Below the pieces are notes generated by a model that worked only from the letters and a program-made list of their open reading frames with translations, was not told where the DNA came from and made no database searches. A stretch of DNA of 64,000 bases from Chloroflexota bacterium (GTDB taxonomy: Bacteria; Chloroflexota; Anaerolineae; Anaerolineales; Villigracilaceae). Each line of letters begins with the position of its first letter. Positions within the stretch are counted from its first letter, which is position 1. The position numbers and the translations under genes were made by a program. The DNA lies in assembly GCA_016234485.1 (NCBI GenBank), contig JACRBL010000023.1:40948-104947 (forward strand), read 5' to 3'. Positions 43,969-51,553 of this stretch are shown here, piece after piece.

Positions 43969-45336
43969 GTGTCTCTTCGCGACCGACTAACGATCGTCAA
44001 TATTGTCCTGCTTGGGGGGCTTTTCATTTTCTTCGGCGTGGTTGCCTATGGCGTGGTGACCGCGCTCTTGTATTACCAGATTGATAACTCCCTCGAAAAC
44101 ACAGCCGAACAACTCATCGGACAGGCGCGCATCAACGTCTCTGGCGAGATGAACACCATCATCACGCCCAACTTGAAGTTGACGTCCAACATTCTCGTTC
44201 AAGTGTGGAACGAGGACGGGCTGGTGGATTTCTCCCCGACCCTGACCGAAGTGAAAGCCCCGCTCGACCGCGGCAGTATCCGCTCGCCGCTCCCCATTTA
44301 TCGAGACGTGCAATTCGACGACGAGGCGCATCTGCGCGTACTCACCGTCCCGCTCGTTTCCGAGGGACGGCGCGTGGGCGCGGTGCAGGTGGCCGCCTAC
44401 CTCAACGTGGTGGACTCGGCTCGCCGCAACCTGCTTTCCGCGCTGATCTTCACCACTGCATTGGGCATTGCCATCGTGGCCTTCGTCTCGCAAGTTTCGG
44501 TGCGACAATTCCTCTCGCCGCTCGAAACCATCACCGCCGCCGCCGACCAGATCAATCGTGCCGACGACCTCTCGCGCCGCGTCCCCTACGACGGCCCGCC
44601 CGAGGACGAGATCGGCCAGTTGGTGAACGCCATCAACCAGACGCTCGAGCGTCTTGAAGCGCTGTTCACGTCACAGCAACGCTTCATCGCGGACGTGAGT
44701 CACGAACTCCGCACGCCGTTGACGGTCATCAAAGGCAATGTGGACTTGATGCGCCGCATGAGGGAGTTCGACCCCGAGATGCTCGACTCCATTGACCAGG
44801 AGGCGGGCCGTCTCACCCGCCTCGTCACCGACCTGTTACTGCTTGCCAAAGCCCAGGCCGGTTCTCTCCCGCTGACGAAATCCGCGGTGGAGTTGGACAC
44901 CCTGCTCCTCGAAGTCTTCACCGAGATGCGCGTGCTGGCCGCCAACAAGTTGCAGGTCAAGTTGACGGAGATAGACCAGTTGCAGGTCAACGGCGATCGC
45001 GACCGTTTGAAGCAGGTGTTCCTTAATTTGATCGCGAACGCCATCCAATACACGCCCGCGGGCGGGGAAGTGTTTCTCAGCCTGAGCCGCTCGGGTGACC
45101 ACGCCAAGTTGATCGTCCGCGACACAGGCCCAGGCATCCCTGCCGAAGACTTGCCCTACATCTTTGAACGCTTCTACCGCGCCGAAAAATCGCGCACGCG
45201 CTCGGGCGTCGCTGGCTTCGGGCTGGGACTCTCCATCGCGCATTGGCTAGTGGAACAACACGGCGGTAAGATCGAAGTCAGCTCCCGCGAAGGCAAAGGG
45301 ACGACTTTTGCGGTTTGGTTGCCATTGGTGAAGTAG
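43969..45336 (+). CDS. Membrane histidine kinase with HAMP domain
   Basis: Sensor kinase of 455 aa starting with GTG. TM1 (IVNIVLLGGLFIFFGVVAYGVV) and TM2 (LLSALIFTTALGIAIVAFV, about 147-165) flank an extracytoplasmic domain of about 115 residues. HAMP follows, then HisKA with His245 in DVSHELRTPLT, and HATPase with NLIANAIQY, DTGPGIP, FERFYRAE and GFGLGLSIAHWL. Cognate to the preceding OmpR-type regulator. Signal unknown. Confidence 0.93.
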   Translation: MSLRDRLTIVNIVLLGGLFIFFGVVAYGVVTALLYYQIDNSLENTAEQLIGQARINVSGEMNTIITPNLKLTSNILVQVWNEDGLVDFSPTLTEVKAPLDRGSIRSPLPIYRDVQFDDEAHLRVLTVPLVSEGRRVGAVQVAAYLNVVDSARRNLLSALIFTTALGIAIVAFVSQVSVRQFLSPLETITAAADQINRADDLSRRVPYDGPPEDEIGQLVNAINQTLERLEALFTSQQRFIADVSHELRTPLTVIKGNVDLMRRMREFDPEMLDSIDQEAGRLTRLVTDLLLLAKAQAGSLPLTKSAVELDTLLLEVFTEMRVLAANKLQVKLTEIDQLQVNGDRDRLKQVFLNLIANAIQYTPAGGEVFLSLSRSGDHAKLIVRDTGPGIPAEDLPYIFERFYRAEKSRTRSGVAGFGLGLSIAHWLVEQHGGKIEVSSREGKGTTFAVWLPLVK

Positions 45337-45346
45337 GGGGCTTCGG

Positions 45347-45613
45347 ATGTTTATTATTTATGATGAGACGCACGCTGAGATTCTGGATGGGGAATTTAAT
45401 ACTCTCGATTCCGCCTTGGCCGAACTTCGGAAAATTTCAAAAATTCCTTTTGCCGAGAAACCCAATCGCCCGCCTTGTACAAATTGGGCGAATTGTGAGA
45501 GGGAATATTATGTCCATCAATACGACAACTCGGTCACGCCGTGGAAATTGATAGATAAGATACTCGTCTTAAGGGTTTCTGCCAAAGAGACTTTATGGTT
45601 ATTTGGGGATTGA
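45347..45613 (+). CDS. Hypothetical protein, 88 aa
   Basis: Small soluble protein beginning MFIIYDETHAEILDGEF, with a CTNWANCEREYYVHQYD segment and a C-terminal LVLRVSAKETLWLFGD. It begins 11 bp after the kinase stop, but its base composition is more AT-rich than the two-component genes. The mix of alpha and beta propensity looks like a folded domain. No family recognised; it converges on the transglycosylase gene. Confidence 0.55.
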   Translation: MFIIYDETHAEILDGEFNTLDSALAELRKISKIPFAEKPNRPPCTNWANCEREYYVHQYDNSVTPWKLIDKILVLRVSAKETLWLFGD

Positions 45614-45633
45614 ACTAGTTGAACATTGGCAAA

Positions 45634-46368
45634 TCAAGGCAAACCAATATACTCACTCGCCTGCCGACACAGACTCACCCCATAATTTAAATACCACTCA
45701 TTGAGCGCATCACTGCTCCCCAGCCCCGCGGACGCGTCCGCGTAGATCGGCGCGCCGTAGCGGACGTAACGCATCGTCTGGGCGGGCCAGTTCCATTCGC
45801 CGCGGGCGATCACGCCGATGCCGCCGTTGTAGCCCGCCAGCGCGAGACGCGCGTCCCCGCCCGCGCGTTCGAGGGAGCGCGCCAGGTAGGCCAGTCCGCG
45901 GCGGGCGTTGGTGTCGGGGTCGTACGGAGAATCAGTCGCGGCAAAGTGGAAAGGCATCACCTGAAAGAGTCCCATCGCTCCCGCGCTCGATCGGGCGCGG
46001 GGATGTCCGCAGGATTCGATCTGCATCACGGTGGCGGCCAGGTTGGGGTCAATGCCAAATTCAGCCGACCAAACGCTGATCTTATTTCCCCAATATTGGA
46101 CCTCTGGCGTGAAGATGGGGGAGAGATTGCTTTGCGCGTAGCCAGAATAGAGGGCGGATGAGTCAGCGGAAGGCGAAGAGGCGATTGCGGGGAAATTTGG
46201 CGAGGCGCCGACGATCACCAGCGGACTGTAGGCAAACAGCGCCAGAAGTCCGCCCACCAGAAGGACGGCGAGCGGAGGAAGTAACATCCCAGACGAACAA
46301 CCGCTTCCCTGATGAGAAGCGGTTGTCCATGATTCGTTGGAATTGGATTCAACGCGAGGACGAGGCAT
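45634..46368 (-). CDS. Membrane-anchored lytic transglycosylase, SLT family
   Basis: Protein of 244 aa. One TM (PPLAVLLVGGLLALFAYSPLVIVG, about 31-54) follows a short cytoplasmic N-terminus, then a Ser-rich linker and a transglycosylase domain with catalytic Glu118 in MQIESCGHPRA, SAGAMGLFQVMPFHF and LALAGYNGGIGV. It cleaves peptidoglycan glycan strands. It lies 79 bp downstream of the membrane protein at 46448-47200 and probably shares its promoter, which has a LexA-like operator. Confidence 0.88.
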   Translation of the reverse strand: MPRPRVESNSNESWTTASHQGSGCSSGMLLPPLAVLLVGGLLALFAYSPLVIVGASPNFPAIASSPSADSSALYSGYAQSNLSPIFTPEVQYWGNKISVWSAEFGIDPNLAATVMQIESCGHPRARSSAGAMGLFQVMPFHFAATDSPYDPDTNARRGLAYLARSLERAGGDARLALAGYNGGIGVIARGEWNWPAQTMRYVRYGAPIYADASAGLGSSDALNEWYLNYGVSLCRQASEYIGLP

Positions 46369-46447
46369 AGGTTATACAGGTGGGACGCGGTGGAGATTGA
46401 GGAGAAAACAGGATTCAGGTCCACGTCCCGCAGAGGCGAGGGGAGGT

Positions 46448-47200
46448 TTATTGCTCGCGTTGGCGGTTGGTGTTGGTTGTGTCGTATCCGAGCGAGTGAT
46501 AGGTCGGCTCGGGTTTGGCGGCAGGGGCAAAACTCGATTGAGTCATCGGCTTGGGCGCGGGCCGCGCGATGGTCGAGGCGGGGCGAAGCGAGGCCGAAGA
46601 GGCGGACGCGCTCGGTTGGTAGGTCGGGCGCGGGGCGGTGTATCCGCTGTTCGTGTTGGCCGTCGCGGTGGTGAAGAGACGGTCGCCCGCGGCGGAGAAA
46701 GTCCCGATGATGAGGACGCGGATCAGCCAGATCATCACAGCCACGAAAACGGGAATGACCTTGGTAAGCGTATTGTCGCTGAGGACTGCTCCCGCGGCCG
46801 CGCTGGAGTGATTGACGATCGCGACCGAAACGCCCCACCAAGTGAGGCTGGCGTTGAAGCCTGCCGCCAGAAGCCACGCGCCGAAGAGATACCAAATTTC
46901 CTTCGGTTCGTCGCGGCCTTGTTCAGGGGTGAAGATGCGGGCGATGCCGGCAAAGTCAATACCGCAGAATGCCACGGCCAGAATCGAGGCCCAGCGCATC
47001 CCCGCGAACTCCAGATCGCCGAGCAGGTCGAGCAGGGCAAATTGGGTGGTGCTGAAGTTGAAGATTTCAAAAGCCAGCAGAGCCCCGATAATCATCGTTC
47101 CCCAGGCCGCGCCGCGGTTAAACTTGCGGCCGTGGGTGAGACTGCGCCACAAAGCGCCGACGCCGTCTCCAGGTTTGTACTTTGAATAGTTTCCGTTCAT
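46448..47200 (-). CDS. Membrane protein of unknown function
   Basis: Protein of 250 aa with four to five hydrophobic segments (for example GTMIIGALLAFEIFNF and VIPVFVAVMIWLIRVLIIGTF) in the first 175 residues, then a Pro/Ser/Ala-rich cytoplasmic or periplasmic tail ending NTNRQREQ. No family recognised. A consensus promoter with a GAAC-N4-GTTC operator lies upstream, and the SLT transglycosylase lies downstream, so a role in damage- or stress-induced envelope work, conjugation or lysis is possible but unproven. Confidence 0.7.
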   Translation of the reverse strand: MNGNYSKYKPGDGVGALWRSLTHGRKFNRGAAWGTMIIGALLAFEIFNFSTTQFALLDLLGDLEFAGMRWASILAVAFCGIDFAGIARIFTPEQGRDEPKEIWYLFGAWLLAAGFNASLTWWGVSVAIVNHSSAAAGAVLSDNTLTKVIPVFVAVMIWLIRVLIIGTFSAAGDRLFTTATANTNSGYTAPRPTYQPSASASSASLRPASTIARPAPKPMTQSSFAPAAKPEPTYHSLGYDTTNTNRQREQ

Positions 47201-47232
47201 CTCAATCTCCTTTGAATGGTGAACATTGTGAG

Positions 47233-47261
47233 ATTGTAGAACGAATGTTCTAATTTGTCAA
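47233..47261 (-). promoter_or_regulatory. Promoter with LexA-like operator in the spacer
   Basis: Minus strand TTGACA (47256-47261), 17 bp, TACAAT (47233-47238). The spacer carries GAACATTCGTTC (47239-47250), a perfect match to the Gram-positive/actinobacterial LexA box GAAC-N4-GTTC, extending to a 14-bp palindrome AGAAC...GTTCT. A repressor there would block polymerase directly. Confidence 0.7.
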
Positions 47262-47276
47262 GCAATTAACCCTGGC

Positions 47277-47336
47277 GATTACCCACAAGTTTAGGCGGCA
47301 GTCCAACTGCAAGTGAACGACGACTTGTGAGTAATC
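47277..47336. repeat. Two-level hairpin between membrane protein and arsM
   Basis: Outer arms GATTACCCACAAGT and ACTTGTGAGTAATC (one mismatch) enclose GCAGTccaACTGC, related to the CAGCAGT palindrome family. It may act as a terminator for arsM or simply be a dispersed repeat. Confidence 0.55.
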
Positions 47337-47353
47337 ACCAGATTGCCCAGCCC

Positions 47354-48160
47354 TCACGCAGGCTTAAACGCCGTGATCTTCGCGCTATACACCGCCTTGT
47401 AAACCGCCTCGCGCGGATATTTGTTCACGTCCAGTTTCATTTCGTCCAGCGCGCTGTCCACGGTTTCCTTGTCAAAGAAGACGGGATTAACCGAAACGTT
47501 CGTGAATCCAACCGCCTCCATCATGCCGATGTAATCCTTCGCTTCCACCGCGCCCGCCACGCATCCCGCCCATGCGCTCAGGCTTTGCTTCACCGCTTCG
47601 GGCAATTCGCCATCGGTGACGATATCCGACACGGCCAGTTTTCCGCCCGGCTTCAACACGCGGAAGGCCTCCGAAAACACTTTGGATTTATCGGGCGAAA
47701 GGTTGATGACGCAATTCGAAATGATGACGTCCACGCTATTCGAGTCGACGGGCAGATCTTCGAGGTAGCCCTGACGAAATTCCACATTACGGATTCCCAT
47801 TCGCTCCGCGCTGGACCTCGCGCGGGCCACCATTTCGGGAGTCATGTCCACGCCGATAACGCGTCCCCCCTCCCCGACCTTTTTCGTGGCGAAGAAACAG
47901 TCCAGCCCCGCTCCCGAGCCGAGGTCCAGGACAGTTTGACCGGGCTGAAGCGCGGCCAGCGTGATCGGGTCGCCGCATCCATAACTGACAGCGGACTCGC
48001 CCGCGGGCAGGGTCGTCAGCAGCTCGGCAGGGTAGAGGTTACTTTCTGATGTGGATGAACAATCGGAGCCGCCGCCGCAACAGGATGCGTTGTTTTTGAT
48101 TCGTTCCGCGTAATGCTCGCGTACGGCTTCGTGGATGGGTGTAGGGGTTTGGGTGGTCAT
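47354..48160 (-). CDS. arsM: Arsenite S-adenosylmethyltransferase
   Basis: Methyltransferase of 268 aa that converts As(III) to methylated arsenicals using SAM. The three conserved arsenic-binding cysteines are seen as Cys62 (YGCGDP), Cys150 (ISNCVINLS) and Cys200 (AGCVAGA). The SAM motif I is VLDLGSGAGLDCFF (77-90). An extra N-terminal Cys cluster, ASCCGGGSDC, is common in bacterial ArsM. The ATG at 48160 is used since the upstream in-frame part is repeat DNA. It lies downstream of arsR with a dispersed repeat in between. Confidence 0.92.
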   Translation of the reverse strand: MTTQTPTPIHEAVREHYAERIKNNASCCGGGSDCSSTSESNLYPAELLTTLPAGESAVSYGCGDPITLAALQPGQTVLDLGSGAGLDCFFATKKVGEGGRVIGVDMTPEMVARARSSAERMGIRNVEFRQGYLEDLPVDSNSVDVIISNCVINLSPDKSKVFSEAFRVLKPGGKLAVSDIVTDGELPEAVKQSLSAWAGCVAGAVEAKDYIGMMEAVGFTNVSVNPVFFDKETVDSALDEMKLDVNKYPREAVYKAVYSAKITAFKPA

Positions 48161-48182
48161 TTGGAATCTCCTTGTTGATTTT

Positions 48183-48305
48183 GTCACTGCGAGGAGGGCG
48201 TTCTCCCCGACGAAGCAGTCTCCTCGCTGTAGGAAGGGGATTGCTCACCTGCACTGCACCAAACGCAGTGCGGTGCAAGTGTCGCGAAGAACCCTCGCAA
48301 TGACA
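48183..48305. repeat. Dispersed hairpin repeat, family 1 copy 8, with nested palindrome
   Basis: GTCACTGCGAGGAGGGCG and GACGAAGCAGTCTCC at the left, CCCTCGCAATGAC at the right. The right arm is interrupted after GGGGATTGCT by CACCTGCACTGCACC-aaac-GCAGTGCGGTGC, another inverted repeat. It separates arsR from arsM. Confidence 0.75.
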
Positions 48306-48355
48306 ATGAATAGAAGCTTGTCTATGCGTTTCCGCAAAAAAAGAGACGACGTTGA

Positions 48356-48664
48356 TCAGGCGTCGAGACTTTTGATGGTTTCAGCAGCTTCGGTTTCGGG
48401 CGCGAATTTAATCATCAACTGTCCGCAACAAACTGCCATGCGCTCCTGGTTGAGCGAATAAAACGTCTGCTTGCCCTCCTCGCGAACGCTGACCAGCCCC
48501 GCCTCGCGCAAAATGGCGAGATGGTGCGAAACGGTCGGCTGGGAGACATCCAGCTTCTCCACGATCTCGCTGACTGAAAGCGAAGCGCAACAGCAGAGAT
48601 TCATGATCTTCTGGCGGGTCTCATCGGCAATAGCCTTCGCAAAGAGGACAGGGTCAAGTTTCAT
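48356..48664 (-). CDS. arsR: ArsR-family metalloregulator
   Basis: Winged-helix repressor of 102 aa. The DNA-binding region is VSEIVEKLDVSQPTVSHHLAILREAGLV. NLCCCASLS at 22-30 places three cysteines where As(III)-sensing ArsR proteins have ELCVCDL, and a second pair, CC, lies near 78-79. It should repress its own promoter and release on binding arsenite. A palindrome spans its start codon. arsM is the next gene in the same direction. Confidence 0.92.
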   Translation of the reverse strand: MKLDPVLFAKAIADETRQKIMNLCCCASLSVSEIVEKLDVSQPTVSHHLAILREAGLVSVREEGKQTFYSLNQERMAVCCGQLMIKFAPETEAAETIKSLDA

Positions 48665-48711
48665 AGACGTTTATCTATGCGAGATTATATCGAAGATCGT
48701 CTATTTGTCAA
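48662..48711 (-). promoter_or_regulatory. arsR promoter and probable ArsR operator
   Basis: Minus strand TTGACA (48706-48711), 16 bp, TATAAT (48684-48689). The palindrome CATAGATAAACGTCTATG (48662-48679) lies just downstream and overlaps the arsR ATG; ATAGACG also occurs in the promoter spacer. This arrangement fits autorepression by ArsR. Confidence 0.75.
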
Positions 48712-48717
48712 GAGAAA

Positions 48718-48750
48718 AAACTTCCGAAGTCTGCAAGACTTCGGAAGTTT
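48718..48750. terminator. Terminator hairpin, 15-bp stem, after pepF
   Basis: AAACTTCCGAAGTCT pairs with AGACTTCGGAAGTTT over a GCA loop. It lies between the pepF stop and the arsR promoter and is related to the hairpin at 42090-42122. Confidence 0.8.
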
Positions 48751-48756
48751 GTAAAA

Positions 48757-50565
48757 TTACTTGTCCGTCAACACGCCCAGCCGATCCACATATTCTTCGA
48801 GAACGTTGAACGCGTCTTCGATGGGAGCCGTGGTGGACATATCCACGCCTGCGGTCTTGTAGAGTTCGAGCGGCGTTTGGGATGAACCCGCTTTCAGGAA
48901 GTTGATGTGATCCTGCGCGGCGTTCGGGACGCCGTCCATGATGCGCTTGGCGATGGCGTTCGCAGCCGAGATGCCGATGGCATATTGGAACGAGTAGTAG
49001 TCAATGTAGAGATGCGTGGTGAACGTCCCCCAAGTGATGCCCACGCGCTCGCGATCCAAATTCATCTCGCCGCCGAATCCTTCGCTGAACAGGTCGGCCA
49101 TCAACTCAATCATTGAGTCGGAAGTGAGCGGCTGTCCCTTTTCCACGCGCTGATGCGTCTCCAGTTCGAAGCGGGCGAGGGTCGGCATGATGAAGAAGTA
49201 ACGGTGAAAATTATCCATGGCCTCTTCGAGCAGGGCGATCTGGAAATATTTATCGGGGTTGGACTTGAGCAGGTAGCCACGCGTCATGGCCTGATGAAAA
49301 TTGGAAGCGGTCTCGGCGATGATGGACGGGTACATGTAATAGATCATCGGCTGGGCGCGACTACCGTAGTAGGCGTGCATCGAGTGACCGAGTTCATGCG
49401 CCAGCGTGGACATACTGCCGACATCGTCAGTGTAGCTCATCAGGATGAAGGGGTGCGTATCCTTCGGGACGCGTGTGGAGAACGCGCCCTGGCGTTTGCC
49501 CGCGTTCGGCGACCAGTCCACCCAGCGCTGCTCAAGACAGCCCTTCCGCATCGCGTTGACGTATTCCGCGCCCATCGGCTCGAGTCCAGCGCTGATCCAG
49601 TCCACGGCTTTGGTGAAGGGGACTTTGTGTTTGCGCGTCGTGAGCGGAGCCCACACGTCGTACGGATGAAGCGTCTTCACGCCCAGCGCTTTGCGGCGGA
49701 TGCGCCAATACTTGTGCCAGAGCGGAAGTTTTTTCTTGAAGATGTCGAGCAGGTTATGGAACATCTCCACGGGGACGTCTCCATTGAACAGCGTGGACTC
49801 GAGCGAGGAGTTGAATCCGCGCACCTTCATGTTGAAGACATTCTGCTTGATCGAAGCGGCCAGGTTGCTCGCCAGCGTGTTCTTGTATTCGAGATACTTG
49901 TCGTTGTAATTTTCCCAGGCGGTTTGGCGCGCCTTGCGGTCGGACGTGTTCAGGATCGCATCAAATGTGCTTTGAGTCAGTTCCACCTTTTGGCCGTCGC
50001 TACCCTTGGCGGGCTTGAACTTGAAATCGGCGTTCGCAAGCATGTGCGCCGTGGTGCGGACGGTCATGAACGAGTCGCGCGCCATGCCGAGTATCTCCTC
50101 CACTTCCGCGCTGCGGACATGCGCCTGCTTGCGGAACAGGTCGTCCACATATTGCTCGTACAACTTCATGCGCGGCTCGTCAGCGATCCACTGACGCAGT
50201 TTCGCTTCGCCCATGGACAACAGTTCGGGATCCACGAACGAGGTCATCGCGCCGACCTGCGAAAGCGCCGACATCGCCCGTCCGCTCATGGCCGCGCCGC
50301 GCTGATCGGCTGTATCCACCGCGCTGGACATGGTCGCGTAGACCTGCACCTTCGCGGCACGCTTGGCGAGACTCTCCAGCGCGTCCATGGCGCGCAGGAA
50401 GGTATCGGGATTGTCGCCGAGATGTCCCTGAAACGCCTTGATGGCGGGCAGGATTTCGAGGATGCTCTTCACTTCAGCGTCAAAGGCTTCGGGAGAGGGG
50501 AAAACGCTTTCAGAATTCCAGGTTTGTTCTTTTTTCACTTTCGAGCGAGCGAGGGGTGTGGGCAT
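48757..50565 (-). CDS. pepF: Oligoendopeptidase F, M3 family
   Basis: Zinc metallopeptidase of 602 aa, the normal size for PepF. The zinc motif is LAHELGHSMHAYYG near residue 388, with the third ligand Glu expected in the following helix (YPSIIAETASNFHQ). FILMSYTDDVGSM and the C-terminal DYYSFQYAIGISAANAIA are family stretches. It is cytoplasmic and hydrolyses oligopeptides of roughly 7-17 residues. The ATG at 50565 (MPTPLARSKVKK) is preferred to an in-frame codon at 50595. It could process peptides brought in by the oligopeptide-type transporter, though the two loci are apart. Confidence 0.92.
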   Translation of the reverse strand: MPTPLARSKVKKEQTWNSESVFPSPEAFDAEVKSILEILPAIKAFQGHLGDNPDTFLRAMDALESLAKRAAKVQVYATMSSAVDTADQRGAAMSGRAMSALSQVGAMTSFVDPELLSMGEAKLRQWIADEPRMKLYEQYVDDLFRKQAHVRSAEVEEILGMARDSFMTVRTTAHMLANADFKFKPAKGSDGQKVELTQSTFDAILNTSDRKARQTAWENYNDKYLEYKNTLASNLAASIKQNVFNMKVRGFNSSLESTLFNGDVPVEMFHNLLDIFKKKLPLWHKYWRIRRKALGVKTLHPYDVWAPLTTRKHKVPFTKAVDWISAGLEPMGAEYVNAMRKGCLEQRWVDWSPNAGKRQGAFSTRVPKDTHPFILMSYTDDVGSMSTLAHELGHSMHAYYGSRAQPMIYYMYPSIIAETASNFHQAMTRGYLLKSNPDKYFQIALLEEAMDNFHRYFFIMPTLARFELETHQRVEKGQPLTSDSMIELMADLFSEGFGGEMNLDRERVGITWGTFTTHLYIDYYSFQYAIGISAANAIAKRIMDGVPNAAQDHINFLKAGSSQTPLELYKTAGVDMSTTAPIEDAFNVLEEYVDRLGVLTDK

Positions 50566-50578
50566 GGGAGGGTTCCTT

Positions 50579-50839
50579 TTATTCACTTGAATCAAACCAG
50601 TGCGATTTCATTTTCTGTAGAAATTCGGCTGTGATTGGATAACCAGATTTTGCGCCGATGACGGAGTCGATGCCACAATGCGGACAGAGTGCGGTCATCT
50701 CGTCTTCAATCCATTCTTGAATCTCTTTAGGCGAATAGATTTTGAGACAATAAAAGCATCCACATATCTCGCTTGCCTCAATCTCGGCGCGATGGCGACT
50801 GGAATGTTGGTGGGCTGTAACAAAATCTGGTTTGGTCAT
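50579..50839 (-). CDS. Small conserved protein with two CxxC zinc knuckles
   Basis: Protein of 86 aa. ICGCFYCLKIYSP (25-37) and ALCPHCGIDSVIG (50-62) give four Cys in two CxxC pairs, a probable zinc-binding site, followed by SGYPITAEFLQKMKSHWF. The pattern is that of a widespread conserved 'cytoplasmic protein' family without known function. It ends 13 bp before the pepF start, in the same direction. Confidence 0.8.
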   Translation of the reverse strand: MTKPDFVTAHQHSSRHRAEIEASEICGCFYCLKIYSPKEIQEWIEDEMTALCPHCGIDSVIGAKSGYPITAEFLQKMKSHWFDSSE

Positions 50840-50913
50840 TACGGGATTTATCTATGCCATGGAAACTCGCCGTAAATCGGCTACAGGCGATCAGTTATGG
50901 AGAGTAAAGGGTG

Positions 50914-51315
50914 TTAAAAGGGAAGGTTATCGCCTTCCGAGTCGGTGAAATCAAACTCGTCATCGTCGCAATCGTCTTCGTTGAATTCTTCTTCAATTTC
51001 ATCGTTATTCCAGGCGCTCTCATCTATCCAGTCAATGACGGTTCCGCCGCCCTCGGGATAATATGGGCTGACAAGGTAGTTCATGCCATGTTCCCATGTG
51101 ACGCGAAAATCTTTGACGACGAATTTTCTGTTTACGTGCATGTCTTCAAGTTCATCGGTTAGTTTTGGGACGGGGGAAAAAGGATACAACTGTCCGAGAA
51201 CGATCTCTTTGTCTTCGTCAGGAATGATGAATTCATCCACGCTTGTTCCATCTGGAAAATACATGGGGCGGGTTGGATAGGGCAGCCTTTCTTCAATGGG
51301 GTGTTCATCAAACAT
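50914..51315 (-). CDS. Acidic hypothetical protein
   Basis: Protein of 133 aa beginning MFDEHPIEERLPYPTRPMYF, with WEHGMNYLVSPYYPEGGG in the middle and a very acidic tail from about 100 (EIEEEFNEDDCDDDEFDF). AAAAGGAG precedes the ATG. A C-terminal acidic tail of this kind is sometimes found in DNA-mimic or metal-binding proteins, but no family is recognised. Confidence 0.6.
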   Translation of the reverse strand: MFDEHPIEERLPYPTRPMYFPDGTSVDEFIIPDEDKEIVLGQLYPFSPVPKLTDELEDMHVNRKFVVKDFRVTWEHGMNYLVSPYYPEGGGTVIDWIDESAWNNDEIEEEFNEDDCDDDEFDFTDSEGDNLPF

Positions 51316-51404
51316 GATTTACTCCTTTTATTTCCACTTGGGAGAATCTTGTATCTTGCGCAACAGGCTCCCTTCCCTTTCAGGGAAGGACGGGGGGATA
51401 GGTT

Positions 51405-51450
51405 TAATCCACCATCAACGTCTCGGACAAATTCCTCGGCAAATCAGCCC
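51405..51450 (-). pseudogene. Remnant of a second glmS (last 14 codons and stop)
   Basis: Minus-strand codons read ADLPRNLSETLMVD then TAA, matching the universal GlmS C-terminus (D.PRNLAKSVTVE in E. coli; PDFPRNLSKTLTVD in the intact gene next door). Differences from the neighbour are partly silent, so it is not a recent exact copy. The match stops at a palindromic element. Confidence 0.75.
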
Positions 51451-51553
51451 CCACCTGCCTCCCCCAAATGCGACATGAATATCTTTGTTGGCAGAGTATC
51501 AACTCTGTCGCATTTTGGGGAGGCGCCCCGCCGAAGGCAGGGGCGGAGGGGGC
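51450..51553. repeat. Palindromic element beside glmS
   Basis: CCTCCCCCAAATGCGAC (left) pairs with GTCGCATTTTGGGGAGG (right) around a 32-bp loop; the outer parts CCCCCACCTGC and GCAGGGGCGGAGGGGG are also complementary. It lies exactly between the glmS remnant and the end of intact glmS. Confidence 0.7.

Noticed and set aside
6189..48305. The eight family-1 repeats as a CRISPR-like or degraded CRISPR array.
   Set aside because: Spacing is thousands of bases, each unit is a long hairpin and no cas genes are present.
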